From NCBI GenBank assembly GCA_038897115.1, contig JAWAXC010000010.1, forward strand, positions 1-32,563: a stretch of 32,563 nucleotides of DNA, given 5' to 3'. The stretch is from Sulfolobales archaeon (GTDB taxonomy: Archaea > Thermoproteota > Thermoprotei_A > Sulfolobales > AG1). The translations under genes were made by a program, and so were the position numbers. The notes beneath the pieces were generated by a model. That model was given only the letters and a program-made list of their open reading frames with translations, searched no databases and was not told the DNA's origin. Shown piece by piece: positions 1 to 8,310 of this stretch; the stretch's first letter is position 1, and each line of letters starts with the position of its first letter.

Positions 1-1
1 A

Positions 2-718
2 CCCCTTCTCATAGCTTTGACAATAGCTATTGCGAGGGTTAGGAATATATATAGGGGGGCTATCTACATATCTATCGCATCTATAGCCCTACTAGCTTTA
101 ACAGCCCTTACCGGGAGGGCTATTCTCTTTGCGCTTGGGGGATATATTGAGCAGCCGTATGCATCACTAATATATTCCATTAACAATTTACTTGCAACGC
201 TTACAATAGGATCTGTGGGGGTCTTAGTTGGGATCCTATCTAGGGGTTGGAGGGAGAGGTATGGGGGTGAGAAGAGGTTTGCAATGATCATTCATAGGGG
301 CGCATCTGCATGGGGGCTTATAGCATCTTTCCTCGGCGCATATATGCTTGGATATACCAAGACAACGCAGAACCCCATACCAGGATCCCTCTTCTCGCTT
401 TCAATCACCTCCCACATAGATTTGATCCTAAAGATCCATGTGCTCTCAGGAGCAATAGCGATAGCCCTAACACTTACAGCTTTCGCTATTAGAAGAAGCA
501 GAGATGTCTGGGCATATATGGCATTAGCAGCATCAATAGCCCAGCCCCTCCTAGGCCTGCTACTCCTCTACAGAGCCTCCCACTATGCCTGGGCCCCAGG
601 GATTTTCCTCCCATTACATCTCATATCAGCACAGCTTATTGTAATAGGTAATGGTGTGTCCTATATGTTACACCTGCTTCGCCCTAGAAGTGAGGGGCTT
701 ATAAGTGCTCGCGTGTAA
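2..718 (+). CDS. Polytopic membrane protein, 5' end cut by window edge (weakly CtaA/COX15-like)
   Basis: The frame is open to the left edge of the window. The first usable start inside is a TTG at 17, but the upstream codons also encode hydrophobic residues, so the gene probably begins outside. About 233 residues are visible, forming roughly six to seven membrane segments with basic loops such as SRGWRERYGGEKR. Histidines recur at helix starts (IIHRGAS, KIHVLSG, LHLISAQ). This spacing recalls heme-binding bundles such as heme A synthase (CtaA/COX15), but the usual signature motifs are not clear. Membrane location is well supported; the heme link is inference only. The next gene starts 17 bases after the stop, so the two may share a transcript. 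Confidence 0.7.
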   Translation, partial: PLLIALTIAIARVRNIYRGAIYISIASIALLALTALTGRAILFALGGYIEQPYASLIYSINNLLATLTIGSVGVLVGILSRGWRERYGGEKRFAMIIHRGASAWGLIASFLGAYMLGYTKTTQNPIPGSLFSLSITSHIDLILKIHVLSGAIAIALTLTAFAIRRSRDVWAYMALAASIAQPLLGLLLLYRASHYAWAPGIFLPLHLISAQLIVIGNGVSYMLHLLRPRSEGLISARV

Positions 719-735
719 GATGGCTTGGTAGTAGC

Positions 736-1170
736 ATGAGGTGGCTAGTCCCACCCCTTATATCCTCTATAGTAGCTATAATAGTGCTATTCATATCATG
801 GGAGTTCATGGGTATAGCTGTGCTAGGGGATATTCTAAAAGACCAGAGATCCCTTGTAGCCCTCTTCGCCTCTATATTCATCCCAATAGCCTCGTATAGC
901 TATCTAACCCATCACCAGCTTGAGGAGAGATATAGAAAAGCATCGGAGGAGATTAGAAGGTTAAGAAATCTTGTTGATGCTTATCAGGTTGTTCTTAATA
1001 GTATAAATAAAGATCTTGGTGAGCTTAAAAGAGAACTCGAGAGCCGCCATATGCCAGCTCTAAGCAGAAGTATTGCAAACCTCGAGAGAAGGGTTGCAGC
1101 ATCTGAGAAGCTTATATCAACATTGATAGAGCTTATATCATCCCAGGGCGAGAAAACACAGAAAGGCTAG
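736..1170 (+). CDS. Small membrane-anchored coiled-coil protein, function unknown
   Basis: This 144-residue protein has two N-terminal hydrophobic segments (about residues 5-25 and 40-57). A long charged helix follows, roughly residues 62-140, rich in Glu, Arg, Lys and Leu with heptad-like spacing (EEIRRLRNLVDAYQVV and onward). The pattern suggests a membrane anchor with a cytoplasmic coiled coil. It starts with ATG 17 bases after the preceding membrane-protein gene and is probably co-transcribed with it. A T-rich stretch around 1193-1204 could end the transcript. I do not recognise the family. The codon pattern and clean architecture support a real gene. Confidence 0.7.
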   Translation: MRWLVPPLISSIVAIIVLFISWEFMGIAVLGDILKDQRSLVALFASIFIPIASYSYLTHHQLEERYRKASEEIRRLRNLVDAYQVVLNSINKDLGELKRELESRHMPALSRSIANLERRVAASEKLISTLIELISSQGEKTQKG

Positions 1171-1465
1171 TGATAGCTTTATAGAGGCTTTAACATTTCT
1201 TTTCAATTAACATGGCTATAAACGAGATCCAAATAGATCCCTGTAAAACTAGGAATCACTAATCCATATCTAAGCTTCTCTCAAATGTGATTAGATCAGT
1301 AGCTAGATAAATACTCTATTAATAATCACTATGATTATAGCTGCTAACCTCTAATCTAGAGGTGTTGAGAGCCCTAGGAGGCTTCCTGCTATATTGAATA
1401 GAGATACGATGAATAGCTATAAATGATATTAAGGCTCATCCATAAAGGTATATTTGGTGATTTAG

Positions 1466-2467
1466 TTGAGAGCCCTCATGTTTGATAGAAATGGGCTTGA
1501 GAATCTAAAGCTAGTAGATGTTGAACCCCCCAAGCCTGGGCCACACGATGTTCTTATAAGGGTTAGGGCTGCGAGTGTTAATCCCGTGGACTACTTTACC
1601 GTTGTTGGTATAAGGAATGTTAAGCCTATCCCCCATATACCTGGTGTGGAGTTTGCTGGTGTAGTAGAGGCTGTGGGAGATCATATATCTGATCTAAAGC
1701 CTGGGGATAGGGTTGCAATATATAGCAGGGTATTCGATGGCTCATGTGATATGTGCCTCTCGGGTCAGGAGATGCTATGTAGATCAGGGGGGTTAATAGG
1801 GATAATAACAAATGGGGGTTATGCCGAATATGCTGTTGTACCTGCCAAGAATGTGTTTAAGATCAGCGATAGGGTTGATTGGGAGCTCGCTGCAAGTCTA
1901 TCTGTTGGAGCCTTGACAGCGTATCACGCCCTTAGACTAGCCGGTGTCTCGCCTGGCGAGTTGGTAGTCGTTGTTGGGGCCTCTGGCAACACAGGGATCT
2001 TTGCTGTTCAGCTTGCAAAGATGATGGGGGCTAAGGTGGTTGCTATCGCTAGGAAGCAATGGCTGAGAGACCTAGGTGCTGATGAGGTGGTGGATATGGG
2101 TAGAGCTAGAGAGGTTGTGGAGAAAATCTCTGGGGGCTCTATGGCGGATGTTATTATAGATCCCCTAGGATCTGAGACGATGTCTAAGAGCATAGGGCTT
2201 CTAGGTGTTAACGGGAGGATAGTGACCTTTGGAGCCCTTACAGGGGATGAGCTAAAGATCTCTGTTAGAGAGCTCTACTCAAAGCAGATCAGGATAATAG
2301 GCTCGACGGGAGGGACGAGAAGGGAGATGCTGGATGTGGTTAGAATGGCTAACGAGGGGAAGCTTAGAATCAAGATCTGGAGGAGATATAGCTTAGAACA
2401 AGGTGTAGAAGCACTATCAAACCTATTCTCAAAAGAAAGAGACGGGAAGATAATGATAATACCATAG
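1466..2467 (+). CDS. Medium-chain dehydrogenase/reductase (quinone oxidoreductase or acryloyl-CoA reductase-like)
   Basis: The 333-residue protein has a GroES-like N-terminal half (about 1-140) and a Rossmann NAD(P)-binding domain with VGASGNTGIFAVQLAK near residues 170-185. The positions that normally bind catalytic zinc are lost: SVNPVDY replaces the Cys segment and GVEFAG replaces GHE. The structural-zinc lobe is largely kept, with Asp91, Cys94, Cys97 and Cys105 in the usual +3,+3,+8 spacing. This hybrid fits MDR enzymes that reduce activated double bonds, such as archaeal acryloyl-CoA reductases, better than zinc alcohol dehydrogenases. The substrate cannot be read from the sequence. The TTG start at 1466 is supported by GGTG seven bases upstream. 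The gene stands alone between two intergenic gaps. Confidence 0.85.
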   Translation: MRALMFDRNGLENLKLVDVEPPKPGPHDVLIRVRAASVNPVDYFTVVGIRNVKPIPHIPGVEFAGVVEAVGDHISDLKPGDRVAIYSRVFDGSCDMCLSGQEMLCRSGGLIGIITNGGYAEYAVVPAKNVFKISDRVDWELAASLSVGALTAYHALRLAGVSPGELVVVVGASGNTGIFAVQLAKMMGAKVVAIARKQWLRDLGADEVVDMGRAREVVEKISGGSMADVIIDPLGSETMSKSIGLLGVNGRIVTFGALTGDELKISVRELYSKQIRIIGSTGGTRREMLDVVRMANEGKLRIKIWRRYSLEQGVEALSNLFSKERDGKIMIIP

Positions 2468-2605
2468 AAAGGGTCTCTACATAGCTATCTCTCCTGAAAA
2501 GCTCCTAAGATCTTTTAACTGTACTGGAAAATGGTTTCTCAGGTAAATTTCTTCAAAGATATTCAGGATCTTTGAAAATGTCTATGCTATAAGCCACCCA
2601 TAGTT

Positions 2606-2638
2606 GAATCACAGCCCTTTTAAGCTAGAGGAGGTCAG
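2606..2638 (+). repeat. Possible decayed IS200/IS605-type end in the alaS upstream region
   Basis: The segment runs GAATC, then CCCTTTTAAG, then AGAGGAGGTCAG. Archaeal IS200/IS605 right ends, as I recall them, carry a GAACC..CCTTTTAAGG..GGGAGGAGGTCA layout with a small hairpin. A related motif lies at 11234-11275. The right arm of the hairpin is degraded here, so this is at best a relic, and chance resemblance is possible. Confidence 0.25.
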
Positions 2639-2681
2639 ATATCTCATCATGTGGGGATCAGCTATAGGATTCCTCTAACTA

Positions 2682-2687
2682 TATATA
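2682..2687 (+). promoter_or_regulatory. TATA-like box for alaS
   Basis: CTATATATACCC at about 2680-2690 places an archaeal TATA box with an expected transcription start near 2711, about nine bases before the alaS ATG at 2720. This predicts a very short leader. No strong competing box lies closer. Confidence 0.4.
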
Positions 2688-2719
2688 CCCGCTGTATTGT
2701 TAATATCTAGGCTAGGGAA

Positions 2720-5458
2720 ATGGTGAAGCTGGGGGATCCCTCTGAGTATAGGCTTAGATATTTTCTAGATAATGGCTTTAGAAGAGCTATATGTAGATCA
2801 TGTGGGACGCCATTTTGGAGCAGGGGTTCCCACGAGATATGTAATGACATACCCTGCTCTGAGTATAGGTTCTTCGATATACCTATTAAGATGAGGAACC
2901 TCAGCTATGAGGATGTTCTAAGGACTTTTCTAAGCTTCTTCGAGAAGGAGGGGCATGCTGTTATAGAGCCTGCGCCTGTTGTTGCTAGGTGGAGAGAGGA
3001 TCTATATCTAACCATAGCATCTATTGTGGTCTTCCAACCCCACGTGACATCCGGTAGAGTCCCGCCCCCAGCTAATCCACTTGTAATCGCCCAGCCATGT
3101 ATAAGGTTAGAGGATATAGATAACGTTGGTAAGACCTTTGGAAGGCATATGACTAACTTCACGATGGGGGGTCACCATGCCTTCAACTATAGAGATAAAT
3201 ATCTATATTGGAAGGATGAGACTGTCGAGTATGCTAGGAGGTTCTTCGTAGATCTAATGGGGGTGCCGGATGAAGAGCTCACATTTAAGGAGAGCTGGTG
3301 GGAGGGTGGCGGAAATGCTGGGCCCAGTGTCGAGGTTACTATAGGGGGCTTGGAAGTGGCTACCCTGGTTTTCATGCAGTACGAGGTCAGAGACGACGGC
3401 TCCCTTGTGGAGCTTCCTCTAAAGATAGTGGACACGGGATATGGTATTGAGAGGATCGCCTGGCTATCCCAGAAGGCACCCACAGCTTTTCACGCTGTCT
3501 ATGGCTCAGATCTTGTTTCAAGGTTCCACAACCTTCTAGGGGTTCCCGAGCCCCCAAGGGATCTTCTGGAGCTCGCATCTAGAAAGGCTGGGAAGATAGA
3601 TCCAGAGGATCCCAGTTCAATGAATAGGTTCTTCGAGGAGGTTGCAAGGGAATCCGGGTATAGGGTATCTGATGTCTCTACCATGCTTTGGGGGGCTATT
3701 AATGTCTACTCTATAATAGATCATACAAAGACCATAGCCCTCATGCTCGGCGATGGGATTGTTCCCTCTAACAGTGGTGAGGGATATCTAGCAAGGCTTG
3801 TGATTAGAAGAACACTGAGGAATCTGAGGAGGCTTGGGAGCGATGTTACTCTAGAGAAGCTCGTAGATCTTCAGGTTGGGAGGTGGGGAGCCATATATCC
3901 TAGGCTATCTAGATCCAGATCATATATATTAGAGGCCTCTAGGCTTGAGGAGGAGAGGTATAGAGAGACAATTAAAAGGGCTCCATCAATTGTTAGCAGG
4001 TATTTAAAAGGGGGTATAACGCTAGAGGATCTTGTTGAGATCTATGATAGCCATGGCATCCCGCCTGAGATTGTTGAGGATGAGCTGAGGAGAAGAAATA
4101 TAGAGGTTAGCATCCCCCATAACTTCTACTCAGTAGTAGCATCGAGGCATTCGAGAGCACCGATTAAGGTTGCTGAGAAGATAGATAGGGAGATCGTTGA
4201 GTGGGCTTCCCAGTTTAAGCCCACGAAGAGGCTATTCCATGAAGATCCCTACCTCAGGAGCTTTAGATCTAGGGTTATAGGGGTTAGAGGAGATCTCTTG
4301 GTATTGGAATCAACATGCTTCTACCCAACAGGTGGTGGGCAGAGAAACGATACAGGTAGAATATCTATAGATGGTTTCGAGGCTAGGGTTATAGATGTGT
4401 TTAAAGTAGGGGATGTGATTATTCATAGACTTGATAAGCCCGTTCCAAGCGATCTCGCGGGCTCCGAGGCATATGGATATATAGACTGGGAGAGGAGGTA
4501 TAGGATAATGAGGCATCATACAGCAACACATGTTCTCCTAGGAGCCCTCAGAAGAATCTATGGAGAGCATATCTGGCAAGCTGGAGCCGAGAAGAGTGAG
4601 GAGAAGGGTAGGCTTGATGTAACACACCACACGGCAATATCTCGGGCAGATATTGCTAAGATCGAGGAGCTTGTGAACAGGGTTATAGATGAGAGGAGGC
4701 CTGTGAGGGTTAGATATATGGAGAGATATGATGCCGAGAAGAGCTATGGATACTCGATATACCAGGGAGGTGTTCCACAGGAGAGGGTTTTAAGGATCGT
4801 AGAGGTCGAGGATTGGGATGCTGAGGCATGCTTTGGAACCCATCTACTGAATACGGGTGAGATAGGTGGCTTCAAGATCATCAATGTTGATAGGATAGCA
4901 GATGGTGTAGTGAGATTCGAATATGTAGCTGGCACAAGAGCCTCGGAGCATGCCTCACTCTATGAAGGGATGTTAGAGGAGATCGCTGATATCGTTGGTG
5001 GGAGAGTCGATAGGGATCTAGTTAAAAGGGTTAGATCTCTAGCCTCTAGCCTCGAGAGGGCTGAAAATATTCTTTCAAAGTATAGGGCTAGCTGGGTCTC
5101 AAGCAAAGTCTCCGAGGCTCTTGAGAAGGCTGAGGATATAGATGGGGTGAGGCTATATATCATAGTGGATCCCCCTGAGATTGAAGGTGCTAGGGACGTC
5201 CTTAAGATCCTCGGTGAGAGGGGGGGATTTGTAGCAGCTCTAACAGCTAGATCTCAGGGCGAGAATCTACTAGAGATCTCCGTCTCGAGAAACCTCTCAC
5301 AGAGGATCCCTGCAAATATGCTCATCAAAAACATAGCCCAGGAGCTAGGGGGGAGGGGAGGGGGTAGCGAGACACATGCATCTGCTAAGGTGTTAGGAGA
5401 TATAGATTCTATTGTAAGGGTTCTAAGGGATGTTATTAGGAGGATGTATAGGGGATAG
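2720..5458 (+). CDS. alaS: Alanyl-tRNA synthetase, archaeal type
   Basis: It charges tRNA-Ala with alanine in the cytoplasm. The 912-residue length is normal for archaeal AlaRS. An archaeal N-terminal cysteine set is present (Cys25, Cys28, Cys41, Cys46), followed by the class II catalytic core (about 55-270) and the tRNA-recognition region. The editing domain has the HxxxH pair His600/His604 (in RHHTATH) and the CFGTH motif with Cys704 and His708. These four residues bind zinc and clear Ser and Gly mischarging. A coiled-coil and C-Ala region follow, with GGRGGGSETHASAK near the end. The ATG at 2720 is followed by an in-frame GTG at 2723; the ATG is chosen. The last 29 bases overlap the next gene, implying coupled expression. 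Confidence 0.97.
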   Translation: MVKLGDPSEYRLRYFLDNGFRRAICRSCGTPFWSRGSHEICNDIPCSEYRFFDIPIKMRNLSYEDVLRTFLSFFEKEGHAVIEPAPVVARWREDLYLTIASIVVFQPHVTSGRVPPPANPLVIAQPCIRLEDIDNVGKTFGRHMTNFTMGGHHAFNYRDKYLYWKDETVEYARRFFVDLMGVPDEELTFKESWWEGGGNAGPSVEVTIGGLEVATLVFMQYEVRDDGSLVELPLKIVDTGYGIERIAWLSQKAPTAFHAVYGSDLVSRFHNLLGVPEPPRDLLELASRKAGKIDPEDPSSMNRFFEEVARESGYRVSDVSTMLWGAINVYSIIDHTKTIALMLGDGIVPSNSGEGYLARLVIRRTLRNLRRLGSDVTLEKLVDLQVGRWGAIYPRLSRSRSYILEASRLEEERYRETIKRAPSIVSRYLKGGITLEDLVEIYDSHGIPPEIVEDELRRRNIEVSIPHNFYSVVASRHSRAPIKVAEKIDREIVEWASQFKPTKRLFHEDPYLRSFRSRVIGVRGDLLVLESTCFYPTGGGQRNDTGRISIDGFEARVIDVFKVGDVIIHRLDKPVPSDLAGSEAYGYIDWERRYRIMRHHTATHVLLGALRRIYGEHIWQAGAEKSEEKGRLDVTHHTAISRADIAKIEELVNRVIDERRPVRVRYMERYDAEKSYGYSIYQGGVPQERVLRIVEVEDWDAEACFGTHLLNTGEIGGFKIINVDRIADGVVRFEYVAGTRASEHASLYEGMLEEIADIVGGRVDRDLVKRVRSLASSLERAENILSKYRASWVSSKVSEALEKAEDIDGVRLYIIVDPPEIEGARDVLKILGERGGFVAALTARSQGENLLEISVSRNLSQRIPANMLIKNIAQELGGRGGGSETHASAKVLGDIDSIVRVLRDVIRRMYRG

Positions 5459-6161
5459 CTCTAGAATTATAGAGGCTGCTAGAGACTATAAATATCTCCT
5501 CAACAGGGGCTACCCAGCAAGCTCCTCCCTAGATATGGTGGTCTCTAGATATCAGATGTCTAGAATCGAGAGATCTCTGCTTCTCAGATGTGTCCATAGG
5601 GATGAGTATGTAGCTAAGGTGCTTAGATCTATTGTGCCGAGGGAAGCAGTATCGGGGTCAAACCTACTCATAGATCTTCTAAACGTCTCTACAACATTAA
5701 TAGCATTTCTAGAGGGTGGGTGTCTATATAGATGTGATGATGGGATTATAAGGGATCTAGGGGGCTCTAGATATTGGAGGGGGAAGAGGGAAAGGGCTTT
5801 AGAAGCAGTTAATCTAATAAGAGATCATCTGATCGCTGTAAAGCCTATTAAAATCTATCTAGTGCTAGATAGACTCGCACCGATGAGCGGTGAGATATTA
5901 AAACATGCAGAGGAGATCTTTAGAAGCTCTGGTTTCAAGGTAGAGGGGATACTAGCTGATAGAGCTGATAGGGAGATTATAGAGCTGAGTAAAACTATAG
6001 AGGGCTCGATGGGGGTTGTAGCGACAAGTGATTCCCTTATCCTCGAGAAAGTAGATCGGATATATGATCTAGCAGGTGAGATTATAACATCCATAGATCC
6101 TAGCAGGGTCGATAAATCTATATATGCAGAGCTCTCACAAAGCATTGATTATAGAGCCTAG
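5430..6161 (+). CDS. DUF434/DUF5616 protein, possible PIN/NYN-like nuclease
   Basis: The 243-residue protein matches the DUF434 pattern at the N-terminus (ARDYKYLLNRGYP, residues 17-29). A C-terminal DUF5616-like part has LIDLLNV (Asp82, Asn85), CDDGIIRDLGG (103-112), VLDRLAP (Asp147) and VVATSDSLIL (Asp201). The spread acidic residues, the iD..NV motif and the late SDS motif resemble PIN/NYN ribonuclease folds, but no activity is known to me, so nuclease function is inference. The gene begins inside the end of alaS in another frame, with a 29-base overlap. No ATG, GTG or TTG nearer the alaS stop suits the conserved domain. The tight coupling hints at a role in tRNA or translation. Confidence 0.8.
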   Translation: MLLGGCIGDSSRIIEAARDYKYLLNRGYPASSSLDMVVSRYQMSRIERSLLLRCVHRDEYVAKVLRSIVPREAVSGSNLLIDLLNVSTTLIAFLEGGCLYRCDDGIIRDLGGSRYWRGKRERALEAVNLIRDHLIAVKPIKIYLVLDRLAPMSGEILKHAEEIFRSSGFKVEGILADRADREIIELSKTIEGSMGVVATSDSLILEKVDRIYDLAGEIITSIDPSRVDKSIYAELSQSIDYRA

Positions 6162-6189
6162 GGTCTTTTCATATAATCTAGTGCTGAAG

Positions 6190-6888
6190 CTATCCAATAA
6201 CCCTTCTGAGGATCTTAAGTAGCTCATCTGAATCCCTTGCAATAGCTATTCTATCCAGGGACAGGCCATGCTCTCTAGCTTCTCTGAGGGGCTCTTCATC
6301 ACCTTGTTCATTATAGAGAATAGGGGTGCCTACCTCTCGAAATGCTGAGAAATCCCAGATTGAGTCTCCTATGTAGATGGTATCCTTCTGATCAATACCC
6401 ATGATCCTTGAGATCTTCCTAACAACATAGCCCTTCTTAAGAGGCTCAACCACTGGTATGCCTCCTGGTATTAAGGCTTCTTCCTCGTCGAATACCAATA
6501 TGTTTGAATATACATATCTAATTCCGAGGCGTCTTGCAACTAGCGATGCAAGTATATTTATACCACCACTCACTATGGCGATCTGCGTCTTATTCTTCAT
6601 CGCCAGATCTGCTATTTCATATGAATGCCTATAGATCTCTACCTTGGAGAAGGCCTCCTCAAGATCCCTTCTATATATAGGCCTACCAGCTCTTCTAAGT
6701 AGATGCTCTATATCAGCTTTCATCCACTCTTGATAGCTTATCCTCCCCTCTCTATATAGGTTGAAATACCTCTCAAAGATACCCTCTTGGGAGGATCCGA
6801 AGTAGCTATGCATATACCCCCAGGAGCTCTTTATCCTCACCAGTACACCATCTAGATCTAGAAGTAATAGCTTTCTCAACACTATCAT
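6190..6888 (-). CDS. HAD-family phosphatase, SerB-like
   Basis: The 232-residue haloacid-dehalogenase-fold hydrolase has all four motifs. LLDLDGVL holds the nucleophile Asp11 and Asp13. SGG near residue 113 is motif II. The Lys in LKKGYVV is motif III. GDSIWDFS is the Mg-binding motif IV. A helical cap lies between motifs I and II, as in phosphoserine phosphatases. The substrate is a small phosphorylated metabolite that cannot be fixed from sequence. The gene converges on the DUF434 gene with 28 bases between stops. It diverges from the DUF711 gene with a gap of only about 40 bases, so the two promoters must overlap. Confidence 0.85.
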   Translation of the reverse strand: MIVLRKLLLLDLDGVLVRIKSSWGYMHSYFGSSQEGIFERYFNLYREGRISYQEWMKADIEHLLRRAGRPIYRRDLEEAFSKVEIYRHSYEIADLAMKNKTQIAIVSGGINILASLVARRLGIRYVYSNILVFDEEEALIPGGIPVVEPLKKGYVVRKISRIMGIDQKDTIYIGDSIWDFSAFREVGTPILYNEQGDEEPLREAREHGLSLDRIAIARDSDELLKILRRVIG

Positions 6889-6929
6889 TGATTAATTAGG
6901 CCACCGAGATATTAAAAGTAGTGGGCCCT

Positions 6930-8003
6930 ATGATCATAAGGAGCGTAACCCTCCATATAGATGGTGTGGATAGCCTATCGAGAGGGGCTAGGGTTCTCGC
7001 CAGCCTATCTAAGGCAATAGCTGGGAGGGGGTATAATGTGTGGAGTAGAAGGATCTCCTTACCACCGGTTGAGGATAATAAGGAGCTTCTAGAGATCTGC
7101 AGAGCTATAGCAGATCTTAGGAGAGAGCTTGAGGGGCTATATATAGCTGCTTTCAACTTCAGAGCATCTTCAGAGATCTCTATACAAGATCTCATTAAAT
7201 GTATGAGGGGTATTAACACATCGTTCTCATCTATGCTGGTGAAGGGGGAGGATGATCTTGAGGAGGGTTTTAGAAAGCTCTTAGATTTCTATAGATCCTC
7301 CGAGATAGATCTGCATACGAGATTTGCCACAATATATGGCTCGTGGATCCTAACACCATATTTCCCAGCATCAGCTAGCATAGCAAGTGAGACCGTCTTC
7401 ACGGTAGCCCTGAGATATGCTAGGGATTTCAGGGACTCTCTATCAAGGGGATCTCTGGAATTGTTGGGAGAAGCGATAGAGAACCTAGATAGAGATCTCG
7501 AGGAAGTCTCAGGCGATGTTGGGGTAGGGTATAAGGGTATAGATCTCTCCCTCTCCCCGTGGATGGAGGAGAGTGTTGGTGCTGTGATAGAGGATCTATC
7601 TGGTGCTGAGATCCCGATGCCCGGCACTATAGCGGCTATTAGAAGGATTAATAGGATTATATCTAGGGATCTAGCTAGAAGGGCTAGATCAACGGGGTTT
7701 GGAGAGGTAATGCTCCCAGTTGAGGAGGACAATACTCTGAAGGAGAGGGCTAGACTGGGCAGGATATCCCTGAAGGATCTCATAGGATATGCTGCATTCT
7801 GTGTTGCAGGGGTTGATATGGCTGTGATCCCTAGGTCGAAGGTTCTATCTGGTAGAATGATATATAATATAATGGAGGATCTATTGCAGATATATCAATA
7901 TAAGCAGAGACCAATAGGTATGAGGATCATTATTGCCGATGGCTCCCCAGGGATGGCTATAAATCTTGGAAGATTCGGTGTTGCAAGCATTATAGATATA
8001 TAG
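6930..8003 (+). CDS. DUF711 (UPF0210-type) protein
   Basis: The N-terminus MIIRSVTLHIDG is typical of the DUF711 family, so I prefer the ATG at 6930 over the GTG at 6921. The protein is about 357 residues, near the expected length for archaeal members. Conserved-looking parts include DLSLSPWMEESVGAVIE, with GAEIPMPGTIAAI after it, LPVEED, and a C-terminal MAVIPRS segment. The family is widespread in archaea and some bacteria and has structures, but no agreed biochemical role known to me. It is probably expressed from a near-leaderless promoter in the gap shared with the HAD gene. Confidence 0.85.
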   Translation: MIIRSVTLHIDGVDSLSRGARVLASLSKAIAGRGYNVWSRRISLPPVEDNKELLEICRAIADLRRELEGLYIAAFNFRASSEISIQDLIKCMRGINTSFSSMLVKGEDDLEEGFRKLLDFYRSSEIDLHTRFATIYGSWILTPYFPASASIASETVFTVALRYARDFRDSLSRGSLELLGEAIENLDRDLEEVSGDVGVGYKGIDLSLSPWMEESVGAVIEDLSGAEIPMPGTIAAIRRINRIISRDLARRARSTGFGEVMLPVEEDNTLKERARLGRISLKDLIGYAAFCVAGVDMAVIPRSKVLSGRMIYNIMEDLLQIYQYKQRPIGMRIIIADGSPGMAINLGRFGVASIIDI

Positions 8004-8033
8004 AAATAATAGCTCCAGATCGGATTATCTGTG

Positions 8034-8290
8034 TTGACGGCTCCCTGCCCTATAGGTGTGAGGGTTCTACATCCACTAGGGCGCCCCTCATGACTTGGGC
8101 ACCCCTCACAGAGGCGGCATCATCGCCTCACGGCTCAGGGCCCGCCGTCAGCTGCTGGCATGGTGTGGCTCCTAGCCTGCTAGGCTCGCCACACCCATAA
8201 CTTCTCCCAGCCTACCACTATGGCACTAAGCTTATAAGCTCTCTGCTCTTCTATAATCAACAAACTCCCCGCCTTAAAAGGCGAGGCTTC
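8034..8290 (-). mobile_element. Transposase-less IS200/IS605-like element (MITE-like) or solo omega-RNA
   Basis: Two related motifs of 34 bases in the same orientation bound this 257-base segment (8034-8067 and 8257-8290). On the plus strand they share CTCCCYGCC, a short spacer, AGG and TTC. The right one is a near-perfect palindrome (CCCCGCCTTAAAAGGCGAGG). Subterminal hairpins in the same orientation, rather than inverted repeats, are the hallmark of IS200/IS605 ends. The interior is GC-rich and structured. An 8-bp stem (8162-8169 with 8188-8195) encloses a 5-bp stem (8174-8178 with 8182-8186). A further stem pairs 8111-8116 with 8124-8129, and a 12-base direct repeat with one mismatch lies at 8079 and 8097. 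No ORF of note is present. The orientation is inferred from the likeness to right ends. Confidence 0.45.
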
Positions 8291-8310
8291 TAATCTAGAA
8301 CGGTGATTAA

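Noticed and set aside
7289-7783. A 164-codon minus-strand frame
   Set aside because: It is antisense to the DUF711 gene and has low complexity (Ser, Leu, Ile, Arg).
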